A stretch of DNA of 64,000 nt from Novosphingobium sp. 9. Lineage in GTDB: Bacteria > Pseudomonadota > Alphaproteobacteria > Sphingomonadales > Sphingomonadaceae. The position numbers and the translations under genes were made by a program. Below the pieces are notes generated by a model that made no database searches, was not told the DNA's origin, and saw only the letters and a program-made list of their open reading frames with translations. The stretch covers positions 2,356,501 through 2,420,500 of the forward strand of contig NZ_CP022707.1 of the NCBI RefSeq assembly GCF_025340265.1, in the 5' to 3' direction. Each line of letters opens with the position of its first letter. The first letter of the stretch is position 1. Below, piece by piece: positions 54,692-64,000 of this stretch.

Positions 54692-55306
54692 ATGTCGAAG
54701 CGTAAGAGCGCCAAGTATAAACTCGACCGCCGCATGGGCGAGAACATCTGGGGCCGTCCCAAGAGCTCGGTCAACCGCCGCAGCTACGGCCCCGGCCAGC
54801 ACGGCCAGCGTCGCAAGAGCAAGGTTTCGGACTTCGGTCTGCAGCTGCGCGCCAAGCAGAAGCTCAAGGGCTACTACGGCGACGTGACTGAGAAGCAGTT
54901 CAAGCGCACGTACCAGGAAGCTTCGAAGATGAAGGGCGACACCGGTCAGAACCTGATCGGCCTGCTCGAGCAGCGCCTGGACATGGTCGTGTACCGCGCC
55001 AAGTTCGCGCCGACCGTCTTCTCGGCCCGCCAGATCGTTTCGCACGGCCACATCCGCGTCAACGGCGTGAAGTGCAACATCGCTTCGCGTCGCGTGAAGG
55101 TCGGCGACGTCATCAGCCTGGGCAACAAGGCCAAGGAAATGACGCTGATCATCGAAGCGCAGGCCCTTCCCGAGCGTGAAGTCCCCGACTACGTCGCTCA
55201 GGACGGTGCCGACAAGGTGACCTTCGTTCGCGTTCCGACGCTGGACGAAGTGCCCTACCCGGTGAAGATGGAACCGAATCTGGTCGTCGAGTTCTACTCG
55301 CGCTAA
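54692..55306 (+). CDS. rpsD: 30S ribosomal protein S4
   Basis: The 204-residue protein starts [20 protein letters not shown] and contains the S4 RNA-binding domain ([34 protein letters not shown]). It nucleates 16S rRNA assembly. AGGAGA lies upstream. Alphaproteobacterial length, standing alone and ending at a terminator. Confidence 0.98.
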   Translation: MSKRKSAKYKLDRRMGENIWGRPKSSVNRRSYGPGQHGQRRKSKVSDFGLQLRAKQKLKGYYGDVTEKQFKRTYQEASKMKGDTGQNLIGLLEQRLDMVVYRAKFAPTVFSARQIVSHGHIRVNGVKCNIASRRVKVGDVISLGNKAKEMTLIIEAQALPEREVPDYVAQDGADKVTFVRVPTLDEVPYPVKMEPNLVVEFYSR

Positions 55307-55335
55307 TTTTCGGTCCTGTCGGACAGAATGCGAAG

Positions 55336-55364
55336 GGGCGGTTCCGCAAGGAGCCGCCCTTTTT
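55336..55364 (+). terminator. Rho-independent terminator after rpsD
   Basis: GGGCGGTTCC-gcaa-GGAGCCGCCC then TTTTT, 30 bases after the rpsD stop. Confidence 0.9.
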
Positions 55365-55518
55365 CATTGCCAGTTTCGGGCCAGTTCCGGGCTGCTCGAT
55401 TGCTGCTCGGCTACACCGCCCGCGATGCCAACGATTGTTGCGATAAAGCGAGGAAAAATCGGCGAATCGAAGGACTTGTCAGGGAACCGCAACAGGCTTT
55501 CGGCATTGGACAGTCACC

Positions 55519-55713
55519 ATGTCCCGATACCGATTCATCACCCCGCACCGCACCGGAAAATGGTATCCCGATCTCGACACCGCGCAACGTCATGCCTGCG
55601 AGATCGGCGCCGGATTCCTCGACACCCACACCGGGCGCTTCGTGGCCTATCTGGGCACCAAGTTGCAGATCCGCCGCCCGCAGGACGCGGCGGACAACCT
55701 TATCCCGGCCTGA
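55519..55713 (+). CDS. Small hypothetical protein
   Basis: A 64-residue protein, MSRYRFITPHRTGKWYPDLD followed by AQRHACEIGAGFLDTHTGRF and VAYLGTKLQIRRP. The composition (aromatic and basic with a likely beta fold) looks protein-like rather than random GC-rich sequence. It is convergent with the ParA-like gene, 18 bases away. No family recognised. Confidence 0.5.
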   Translation: MSRYRFITPHRTGKWYPDLDTAQRHACEIGAGFLDTHTGRFVAYLGTKLQIRRPQDAADNLIPA

Positions 55714-55731
55714 CCGACACCACGGCAGTCG

Positions 55732-56367
55732 TCAGGATCTGGGGGCGAGTCCCAACTCGGCGCTCGCCCAGTCCCACAAGGCATCGACTTCGGCTGCGGC
55801 CTTCCCTTCAGGCTCGACTTCGGAGGCGACTTCCCCCCCGCCCGCAGCGCGATGAAACGCGGCGCGTTCGCCGAAATGGACAGGCGCCATACTCAATCCC
55901 AGCTTCTCGATCTGCGCGCCTGTTTCACTGATCAGCTTCGTCGCACGGGACGGCACGGCATTGAGCACCACGAATGCGGGCTTCTTCGCATAGGCGACCA
56001 GTTCCGCCGTCGCTTCCAGCGCATGCAGATCGAATGCCCGTGCGCGGGTCGGGATCAGGATGAGGTCCGCCGCCCGCACCGCCTCGCGCGATGCCATATC
56101 GCCATGCGGAGGGGTATCGATCACGATCAGTTCCGTCCCCTCGCGCTGGGCCTTCAGGATCGTGCTGGTCAGACGCGCCGGAGGGCATGTCACCACTTCG
56201 GGCAGAAACCCTCCACGCCAGTCCCCCCAGGCCGCAGAAGTCGCCTGCGGGTCCATGTCGATCACGCAACTGCGCCGGGTATCGTAGGCCGCACAAGTGG
56301 CGAGATGTACCGCAAGCGTCGTCTTCCCCGAGCCGCCCTTCTGGCTGACAATCGCGATAGTCGGCAT
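55732..56367 (-). CDS. ParA-family ATPase (orphan)
   Basis: A 211-residue deviant Walker ATPase. The P-loop is VSQKGGSGKTTLAVHLA, with the signature Lys of the ParA/MinD class, then VIDMDPQATSAAWGDW and LIVIDTPPHGD. It resembles small plasmid-type ParA proteins used to position DNA or cargo. No parB, parS cluster or chemotaxis/cellulose genes are adjacent, so it is an orphan and its cargo is unknown. The GGAGAG ribosome site supports the MPTIAIV start; upstream sequence in this frame is not conserved-looking. Confidence 0.88.
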   Translation of the reverse strand: MPTIAIVSQKGGSGKTTLAVHLATCAAYDTRRSCVIDMDPQATSAAWGDWRGGFLPEVVTCPPARLTSTILKAQREGTELIVIDTPPHGDMASREAVRAADLILIPTRARAFDLHALEATAELVAYAKKPAFVVLNAVPSRATKLISETGAQIEKLGLSMAPVHFGERAAFHRAAGGGEVASEVEPEGKAAAEVDALWDWASAELGLAPRS

Positions 56368-56488
56368 ATGGTCCGGCTCTCCTGTGATGCACAGCGGACC
56401 TCTTCCGAATCGAAAAGAGGCCGACGTCGCGACGCCAGCCTCCCCTGAAAGCACCATCGCTGTCCAGCGCCGTGCGCTGTCAGCAACG

Positions 56489-57646
<1,158 letters not shown>

Positions 57647-58420
57647 TCAGCCGCGCAGGCGCCAGCCCGTCTGGAAGATCCGCCAGATCGCGATCACGCA
57701 GATCAGCAGGAACGCGAGCGTCATTCCCAGCGACACCCCGATCGGGAAGTCCGACTGGCCATAGAAGCACCAGCGCAGACCGTTGACGAGATAGACCACC
57801 GGGTTGATCATCGCCACCGTGCGCCACGGCTGGGGCAGCATGTCGATCGAATAGAACGTGCCGCCCAGGAACGTCAGCGGCATGATGAACAGCACCGGCA
57901 CGATGCCCAGCTTCTCGAAACTGGTCGCCCAGATGCCGAGGATAAAGCCGAACAGCGAGAAGCTGGCCGAGACCAGCAGGATGAAGCCCAGCGCATAGAG
58001 CGGATGGACGATGGTATAATCGACGAACAGCGTCGCCGTGGTCAGGATGATCGCCGCGAGAATCAGCGACTTGGTTGCCGCCGCGCCGACGAAGCCGACC
58101 AGCGTTTCGGCAACCCCCACCGGCGCCGAGAGCAGTTCGTAGATCGCGCCGGTAAATTTGGGCATGTAAATGCCGAAGCTGGCATTGGAGGTGCTCTCTC
58201 CCAGCAGGGTCAGCAGCAGCAGCCCCGGCACGATGAAGGCGCCATAGTTCATGCCGTCCATTCCGGCAGACATGCGCCCACCGATGGCCGCGCCGAAGAC
58301 GACGAAATAGAGCACCGTGGTCAGCACCGGCCCCAGGATCGACTGCATGGCGGTGCGCAGCGCGCGCATCACTTCGCGCTTGTAGATGGTCCAGGTGCTG
58401 CGGGCGTTGAAGGCGATCAT
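57647..58420 (-). CDS. ABC-2 type exporter permease
   Basis: A 257-residue, six-helix permease starting MIAFNARSTWTIYKREVMRA. The ABC-2 signature region is VPVLFIMPLTFLGGTFYSID and MLPQPWRTVAMINPVVYLVN, as in YadH/DrrB-like exporters. The ATG overlaps the ATPase stop by four bases (ATGA). Substrate unknown; relatives export drugs, lipids or polysaccharide. Confidence 0.9.
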   Translation of the reverse strand: MIAFNARSTWTIYKREVMRALRTAMQSILGPVLTTVLYFVVFGAAIGGRMSAGMDGMNYGAFIVPGLLLLTLLGESTSNASFGIYMPKFTGAIYELLSAPVGVAETLVGFVGAAATKSLILAAIILTTATLFVDYTIVHPLYALGFILLVSASFSLFGFILGIWATSFEKLGIVPVLFIMPLTFLGGTFYSIDMLPQPWRTVAMINPVVYLVNGLRWCFYGQSDFPIGVSLGMTLAFLLICVIAIWRIFQTGWRLRG

Positions 58421-59352
58421 GCCGCCTCTCCTTCGAGAAGATTGACGAAGATTTCCTCGAGACTGGACTCGCGGATTTCGATGGCGGTGTAGTCGATCCC
58501 GGCGAGAGCCAGCACCTTGGTCAGTTCGGCGACCTGCGCCTTGCCGCCGCCCTGCCCGTCTCCACCACGATAGATCAGCACGGTGCCGTCTTCCGACAGC
58601 GTGATCGGCAAGTGCGCGACAATGCCCGGCACTTCGGAGACGGGAGCGGCGAGCGTGACATGCGCTTCGGTGCGCCCGAGGCGCTTCATCATCTCGCGCG
58701 TCGGCTCGACCATGCGGATCTTGCCGCCCTGAATGATGCCCACGCGATCGGCCATATCCTCGGCCTCCTCGATGTAGTGGGTGGTCAGGATGATCGTCGT
58801 GCCGCGCTCGCGCAGGGCGGCGATCTGCTTCCACATGTCGCGGCGCAGTTCGACATCGACACCCGCGGTCGGCTCGTCGAGGAACAGCAGGTCAGGCTCG
58901 TGCGCCAGCGCCTTGGCGATCAGCACGCGGCGCTTCATACCTCCGGACAGCGCGCGGATCTGCGCATCCTTCTTGTCCCACAAGCTGAGCGCGCGCAGGA
59001 TGTCCTCGATCTTGGCGGCATCGGGCGCAAGGCCAAACAGCCCGCGCGAATAGTTCACCGAGTGCAGCACCGTGTCGAACATGTCGGTCGCCAGTTCCTG
59101 CGGAACCAGACCGATGCGCGCGCGCAGGCGGCGCCAGTGCTTGCCCATGTCTTCGCCGAAGGCTTCGATAGTGCCTGAGGTGGGGCGCACCAGCCCGCAG
59201 ACCGCGCCGATCAGCGTAGTCTTACCCGCACCGTTGGGGCCGAGCAGCGCGAAAATCTCGCCGCGCCGGATTTCGAGGTCGATCCCTGCCAGCGCGGTGA
59301 ACCCGCCAGCGTAGGTCTTGGTCAGACCGCGAATGTCGAGAATAGTGTCCAT
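58417..59352 (-). CDS. ABC-2 type exporter ATP-binding protein
   Basis: A 311-residue ATPase, partner of the next permease. Walker A is GPNGAGKTTLIGAVCG, signature LSGGMKRRVLIAKAL, Walker B LLFLDEPTAGVD and the H-loop TTHYIEEA. The C-terminal 70 residues form the DrrA/YadG-type extension. It starts 70 bases downstream of the queA stop and the pair stands between queA and tgt. Confidence 0.92.
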   Translation of the reverse strand: MDTILDIRGLTKTYAGGFTALAGIDLEIRRGEIFALLGPNGAGKTTLIGAVCGLVRPTSGTIEAFGEDMGKHWRRLRARIGLVPQELATDMFDTVLHSVNYSRGLFGLAPDAAKIEDILRALSLWDKKDAQIRALSGGMKRRVLIAKALAHEPDLLFLDEPTAGVDVELRRDMWKQIAALRERGTTIILTTHYIEEAEDMADRVGIIQGGKIRMVEPTREMMKRLGRTEAHVTLAAPVSEVPGIVAHLPITLSEDGTVLIYRGGDGQGGGKAQVAELTKVLALAGIDYTAIEIRESSLEEIFVNLLEGEAA

Positions 59353-59422
59353 CGTTCCGAGAAATGCTCCCTGCCCCTGAGACGCGCGCCGATATCCTCA
59401 CGCCTTGCGTGAGCACCGCTGC

Positions 59423-60456
59423 CTATCTTTCGGGAATCAAAAGACTCGAGTCGCCATATGAATAGAACCGATAGCCGTTCGCGATGGCATGCGCATAGAC
59501 CTGCTGCATCGTGTCGAGGCCCATCAGCGCGCTGACCAGCATGAACAGCGTCGACTTGGGCAGATGGAAATTCGTCATCAGTCCGTCAATGGCCCGGAAG
59601 CGATAACCCGGCGTGATGAAGATCGAGGTATCGCCCTCAAATGGTCGGATGATCCCGTCCTCGCCGGTCGCGCTTTCGAGCAGGCGCAGGCTGGTGGTGC
59701 CCACCGCGATCAGGCGGCCGCCGTTCGCGCGCACGGCGTTGAGACGATCCGCCGTTGCCGCATCGATCCGTCCGAATTCGGCATGCATGCGATGGTCAGT
59801 GGTGTCGTCGGCCTTGACCGGCAGGAAAGTGCCCGCACCGACATGCAGCGTCAGCGTCTCGCGCCCGATCCCGGCAGCGTCGAGGCGCTCCATCAGGTCC
59901 GGCGTAAAGTGCAGCGCGGCGGTAGGCGCCGCGACAGCCCCCTTCTCGCGTGCGAACATCGTCTGGTAATCGCTGGCGTCCGCCTCGTCGGTCGGACGCT
60001 TGCCCGCGATATAAGGCGGCAGCGGCATGCGACCTGCCCGTTCGAGCAGGACTTCGACCGGCTCCTCCCCCGGAAGAACAGCGTCCAGCTGCCGTCTTCG
60101 TGACGCTCCTCGGCGACAGCCTCGACATCGGCGGGGAACGAGATCACATCGCCTGTCTTCAGCCGCTTGGCATTGCGCACGAAGGCGATCCAGCGACGCA
60201 GGTCATGGCGCTTGTGCAGCGTCGCACCGATCTTCGCCTCACCGCGCGTCCCTTCCAGCTGCGCAGGGATTACACGGGTGTCGTTGAACACCAGCACATC
60301 GCCGGGGCGCAGAACATCGGGCAGGTCGTGCACGTGACGATCGGCGAAAGGCTCGCCGTTCTGCGCCACGAGGAAACGCGCTGCGTCGCGCGGGCGTGCC
60401 GGGCGCAGGGCGATGAGGTCGGTGGGAAGGTCGAAGTCGAACAGGTCTACGCGCAT
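59423..60456 (-). CDS. queA: S-adenosylmethionine:tRNA ribosyltransferase-isomerase, frameshifted
   Basis: Makes epoxyqueuosine on tRNA by transferring the ribosyl part of SAM. The N-terminal part has [20 protein letters not shown] and [18 protein letters not shown]; the C-terminal part has [19 protein letters not shown] and [20 protein letters not shown]. The frame breaks at 60067-60071 in CCCCC where six are expected: LFFRG should continue [20 protein letters not shown]. With one added base the gene is 1035 nt, 344 residues, the normal size. Probable sequencing error, because both halves are highly conserved. As given, the product is truncated. Confidence 0.93.
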
Positions 60457-60512
60457 GACAGCGCGCTAGAGCAGCCCGGCGCGCCCGGCAAGGGCACGCC
60501 GATACACAGTGG

Positions 60513-61247
60513 TCAGTTCGACTTGGACTTGTTGAGGTCAGCAGCCGAGATCGAACCCGGAGCCGGTACCGCAGAAGGCGTCGCAGTCGGCGTGGGCGCG
60601 ACGACAGGCGGGGCCTTGTTGTCCGACGCCAGCGAGGCCTGCAGGATCTTGGTCGGGTCCTTGGGCGGCTCGCCACGGTGAATGGCATCGACATACTGCA
60701 TGCCCGCGATCACGCGACCGAACACTGTGTATTTGTGATCGAGCGCGAAGCGCGGGTAGAACATGATGAAGAACTGGCTGTTCGCGCTGTTCGGGTCGTT
60801 GGTGCGCGCCATCGCAACCGTACCGCGCACATGCGGCATCGAATTGAATTCCGCCGTCAGGTCGGGAAGATCGGAGCCGCCCTGCCCGGTTCCCGTCGGA
60901 TCGCCGGTCTGCGCCATGAAGCCATCAATCACGCGGTGGAATATCTGGCCATTGTAGAAGCCCTTTTCCGTGAGCGTCTTGATCCGCTCGACATGATGGG
61001 GCGCCCACTGCGGCATCAGACGGATCGCCACGCGTCCACCGTCCGACAGATCGAGCAACAGCACGTTCTGCGGATCGTGAGAGATATCCATGTCCACCGT
61101 CACCGGCAGCTTGGCCTTCTGCATCTCGGTCGCCTCGCTGGCGGCCGCGCTCTCTTCGAGAGCCTTCTTCTTGTCCTTGGCGATAGCGGGCGTAGCGGCG
61201 AGCACGAGGCCCATCATCATCGCGGTAACGGGAAGGCGGAAGTTCAT
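60513..61247 (-). CDS. Exported cyclophilin-type peptidyl-prolyl isomerase
   Basis: A 244-residue protein with a signal peptide (MNFRLPVTAMMMGLVLAATP, cleaving near AIA). The cyclophilin domain has FHRVIDGFMAQTGDPTGTGQ and NSQFFIMFYPRFALDHKYTV. A Pro/Ala/Thr-rich tail follows. It speeds proline isomerisation, probably of periplasmic proteins. Same strand as queA and coaD. Confidence 0.92.
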   Translation of the reverse strand: MNFRLPVTAMMMGLVLAATPAIAKDKKKALEESAAASEATEMQKAKLPVTVDMDISHDPQNVLLLDLSDGGRVAIRLMPQWAPHHVERIKTLTEKGFYNGQIFHRVIDGFMAQTGDPTGTGQGGSDLPDLTAEFNSMPHVRGTVAMARTNDPNSANSQFFIMFYPRFALDHKYTVFGRVIAGMQYVDAIHRGEPPKDPTKILQASLASDNKAPPVVAPTPTATPSAVPAPGSISAADLNKSKSN

Positions 61248-61392
61248 CTATCACTCACACTTGGGTCTGCCCTCTGGGCGCGCCAGCGTTAGCCGCCTTG
61301 CGCTGTCGAGACAATGAACGAATTACGGGGAGCGCGTTACCTGAGCCGTAACTGTGGCAACACGCGGGCAATGGAAAAATTCGATGGCGCCC

Positions 61393-61911
61393 TCAATAGT
61401 CGCCAAGAAACCCTCGCTCGGCAATCCGCGCCAGCACATCTTCGCGAACGGCAGGGCTGACAAACCGGGTGATGTCGCCCCGGAACATGGCGATTTCCTT
61501 CACCAGCTTGGAGGCGATCGGCTGCAGACCGACATCGGCCATCAGGAATACCGTCTCGATCTCGGCATCGAGCTGCTGGTTCATCCCGGCCATCTGGTAT
61601 TCGTATTCGAAATCGGCGACCGCGCGCAGCCCGCGCACGATCACGCCTGCGTTCTGTGCCCGCGCGAACTTCATCAGCAGCGCGTTGAAGCCCACGACAG
61701 TCACGTTATCGAGCCCCAGCGCAGCCACTTCACGCTCGACCATGGCGATGCGTTCGTCCGGCTGAAAGAGCGGGTCCTTCGACGGGTTGGTGGTGACGCC
61801 GACGATCAACCGGTCGACCAGCTTTGCGCCGCGACGGATGATGTCCGCATGGCCCAGCGTGATGGGATCGAAAGTGCCGGGATAGACGCCGACACGCTCT
61901 GCGCTGCTCAA
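61393..61911 (-). CDS. coaD: Phosphopantetheine adenylyltransferase
   Basis: A 172-residue nucleotidyltransferase for coenzyme A synthesis. The HxGH-type motif appears as TLGHADIIRRG within VYPGTFDPITLGHAD; NPSKDPLFQPDERIAM and VRGLRAVADFEYEYQMAGMN are characteristic, as is DVGLQPIASKLVKEIA. Starts one base after the ispA stop. Confidence 0.96.
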   Translation of the reverse strand: MSSAERVGVYPGTFDPITLGHADIIRRGAKLVDRLIVGVTTNPSKDPLFQPDERIAMVEREVAALGLDNVTVVGFNALLMKFARAQNAGVIVRGLRAVADFEYEYQMAGMNQQLDAEIETVFLMADVGLQPIASKLVKEIAMFRGDITRFVSPAVREDVLARIAERGFLGDY

Positions 61912-61912
61912 G

Positions 61913-62839
61913 TCAGTGATCCCTTTCCACGATATAGCGCGCCACCGCGCGCAACACGTCGGCCTTTTCGCCGTAGCTCGCCAGATGCCCTATCGCCTGT
62001 TCGACAAGCATGCGCGCCTGTTCGCGGGCGCGCTCGGGGCCGAGCAGCGAGACGAACGTCTCCTTGCCCTTGCCCGCATCCTTGCCGACGGCCTTGCCCG
62101 CCACGTCGGCATCGCCTTCATGATCGATCAGATCGTCGGCGATCTGGAAGGCGAGGCCGATATCGCGCGCATAGCCACGCAAATGCGTGCGGCCTTCCGG
62201 CGCGACCTTGCCCAGAACGGCGCCCATCTCGACCGCCGCGCCGAGCAATGCCCCGGTCTTGAGCTGTTGCAGCCGCGTAACCGCCTGAAGATCGAACCCA
62301 CCCTCTTCCGCGACCAGATCCATCATCTGGCCGCCTGCCATACCCTGCCAACCGGCAGCATGGGCCAGCGTGCGCACCAGTTCGACCTGCACGAAGGGAT
62401 CGGGACTGGTCGCCGGGTCGGCGAGAATCTCAAAGGCGAAATCGTGAAGCGAATCGCCCGCCAGCACCGCCGTCGCTTCATCGAAGGCGAGGTGCAACGT
62501 CGGCTTGCCATGGCGCATGGCGTCATCGTCCATGCAAGGCAGATCGTCATGGATCAGCGAATAGACATGGATCGATTCGAGCGCGATGCCCGCCCGGATC
62601 GCGGGCTCGCGCCCCACGCCGTACATTGCGGCAACGCACGACACCAGCAACGGGCGCAAGCGCTTGCCGCCGCCGATGCAGGCATAGCGCATCGCCTCGA
62701 CCAGCCTGGCGCGGGCATCCCCCGGCACCGGCAACAGCGCATCGAAGGCGCCGTCGATATCCGCTGCGATCGCCGCGAGCGCCTCTGCCAGTATCGGCTC
62801 CGGGCCCGCAGTCCCGTTGATGCTGCTGCCCCCGCTCAT
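61913..62839 (-). CDS. ispA: Polyprenyl (farnesyl/geranylgeranyl) diphosphate synthase
   Basis: A 308-residue trans-prenyltransferase. The first Asp-rich motif is DDLPCMDDD and the second DDLIDHEGD; GGKRLRPLLVSCVAA is the usual N-terminal motif. It condenses isopentenyl diphosphate units for quinones, carotenoids and cell wall lipid. The chain length cannot be fixed by eye. It lies four bases after xseB, the usual neighbour. Confidence 0.93.
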   Translation of the reverse strand: MSGGSSINGTAGPEPILAEALAAIAADIDGAFDALLPVPGDARARLVEAMRYACIGGGKRLRPLLVSCVAAMYGVGREPAIRAGIALESIHVYSLIHDDLPCMDDDAMRHGKPTLHLAFDEATAVLAGDSLHDFAFEILADPATSPDPFVQVELVRTLAHAAGWQGMAGGQMMDLVAEEGGFDLQAVTRLQQLKTGALLGAAVEMGAVLGKVAPEGRTHLRGYARDIGLAFQIADDLIDHEGDADVAGKAVGKDAGKGKETFVSLLGPERAREQARMLVEQAIGHLASYGEKADVLRAVARYIVERDH

Positions 62840-62843
62840 GCTG

Positions 62844-63098
62844 TCAGCGATCCGGCGAATCGAAAGGCTGGGTGCTTACCGGCACGCCATCCGGCCCGGC
62901 GACAATGCGCTCGATCCGGGCCTGCGCCGAATCGAGCCGCGCCTGACAGTGCTTGCGCAGCGCTTCTCCGCGTTCGTAGAGCGTGATGGAATCCTCCAGC
63001 GCGACGTCCCCGCTTTCAAGACGACGCACAACGTCTTCCAGTGCGCGAAGGGCGTCCTCGAAACTGAGGCTTGCGATGTTTTCGGTCTCTCCGGCCAT
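62844..63098 (-). CDS. xseB: Exodeoxyribonuclease VII small subunit
   Basis: An 84-residue helical subunit: LSFEDALRALEDVVRRLESG, LEDSITLYERGEALRKHC, then a short tail. It binds the large nuclease subunit XseA, which is elsewhere. The ATG start MAGETEN has AGGAGG only two bases upstream; a TTG four codons earlier (63110) is an alternative but no better supported. Linked to ispA as in many proteobacteria. Confidence 0.92.
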   Translation of the reverse strand: MAGETENIASLSFEDALRALEDVVRRLESGDVALEDSITLYERGEALRKHCQARLDSAQARIERIVAGPDGVPVSTQPFDSPDR

Positions 63099-63243
63099 AG
63101 CCTCCTGCAATGGCCGGAGCGCCCCGCGCGGTCAAGGCGCGACCATGCCTCAACCAACAGCGCGATGATTTTCCGCAACCATGCCGCTCCAGCCTTCCAA
63201 TCGGGCTAGCGCCTGCGCGCGCGTGCCGCTAAGGCGCGGGTCC

Positions 63244-64000
<757 letters not shown>

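Overview
The window is high-GC alphaproteobacterial chromosome, most likely from the order Sphingomonadales (Novosphingobium/Sphingobium-like). The inference rests on the gene content and order: a DUF4170 protein, a large BapA-type adhesin with its own type I secretion genes, carA and carB separated by a small unknown gene, GatB/YqeY-dnaG-rpoD, rpiB-glyA-nrdR-trmJ, and coaD-ispA-xseB. I saw no rRNA, tRNA, CRISPR array, prophage or complete insertion sequence.

Layout. 1-17.6 kb (minus strand) is a type I secretion and biofilm locus: a giant BapA-like adhesin, then a TolC-family outer membrane protein, an LssB/LapB-type ABC exporter and the first codons of an HlyD-type adaptor. The adhesin's core is ten tandem copies of a 1104-bp higher-order repeat (four Ig-like domains each) plus one more domain, 41 domains in all. 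18.2-24 kb holds a DoxX-like membrane protein, a sugar porter divergent from xylulokinase (xylB), and the ergothioneine genes egtB-egtD. 24-33.4 kb is an accessory stretch: topoisomerase IB, several transporters, a LysR regulator divergent from an aldo/keto reductase, a cupin, a zinc alcohol dehydrogenase, an SDR remnant, a MarR-like regulator, and a structured palindromic element with a partial second copy. 33.6-43 kb has enolase, a four-gene membrane-protein cassette, greA and the pyrimidine/arginine genes carA-(unknown gene)-carB. 43-48.3 kb has a REP-like cluster and the macromolecular-synthesis genes dnaG and rpoD. 48.5-55.7 kb has two secreted proteins, rpiB-glyA-nrdR-trmJ, a broken secreted-protein gene and rpsD. 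55.7-64 kb has a ParA-like ATPase, then a long minus-strand housekeeping run (xseB, ispA, coaD, cyclophilin, queA, an ABC-2 exporter, tgt), and the start of purL on the plus strand.

Frame integrity is the main caveat. I count 22 frameshifts: 18 in the adhesin and one each in the sugar porter, egtB, queA and a secreted protein. Twenty-one are fixed by adding one base, nearly always in a G/C homopolymer, and the restored genes have whole-codon lengths. This looks like homopolymer under-calling in the assembly rather than mass gene decay, so these genes are annotated at full restored extent.

The most interesting unexplained items are the unknown gene spliced with one-base overlaps between carA and carB, the cloverleaf-like element at 33.37-33.50 kb, and the mosaic adhesin array. 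I found no clear new defence or biosynthetic system.
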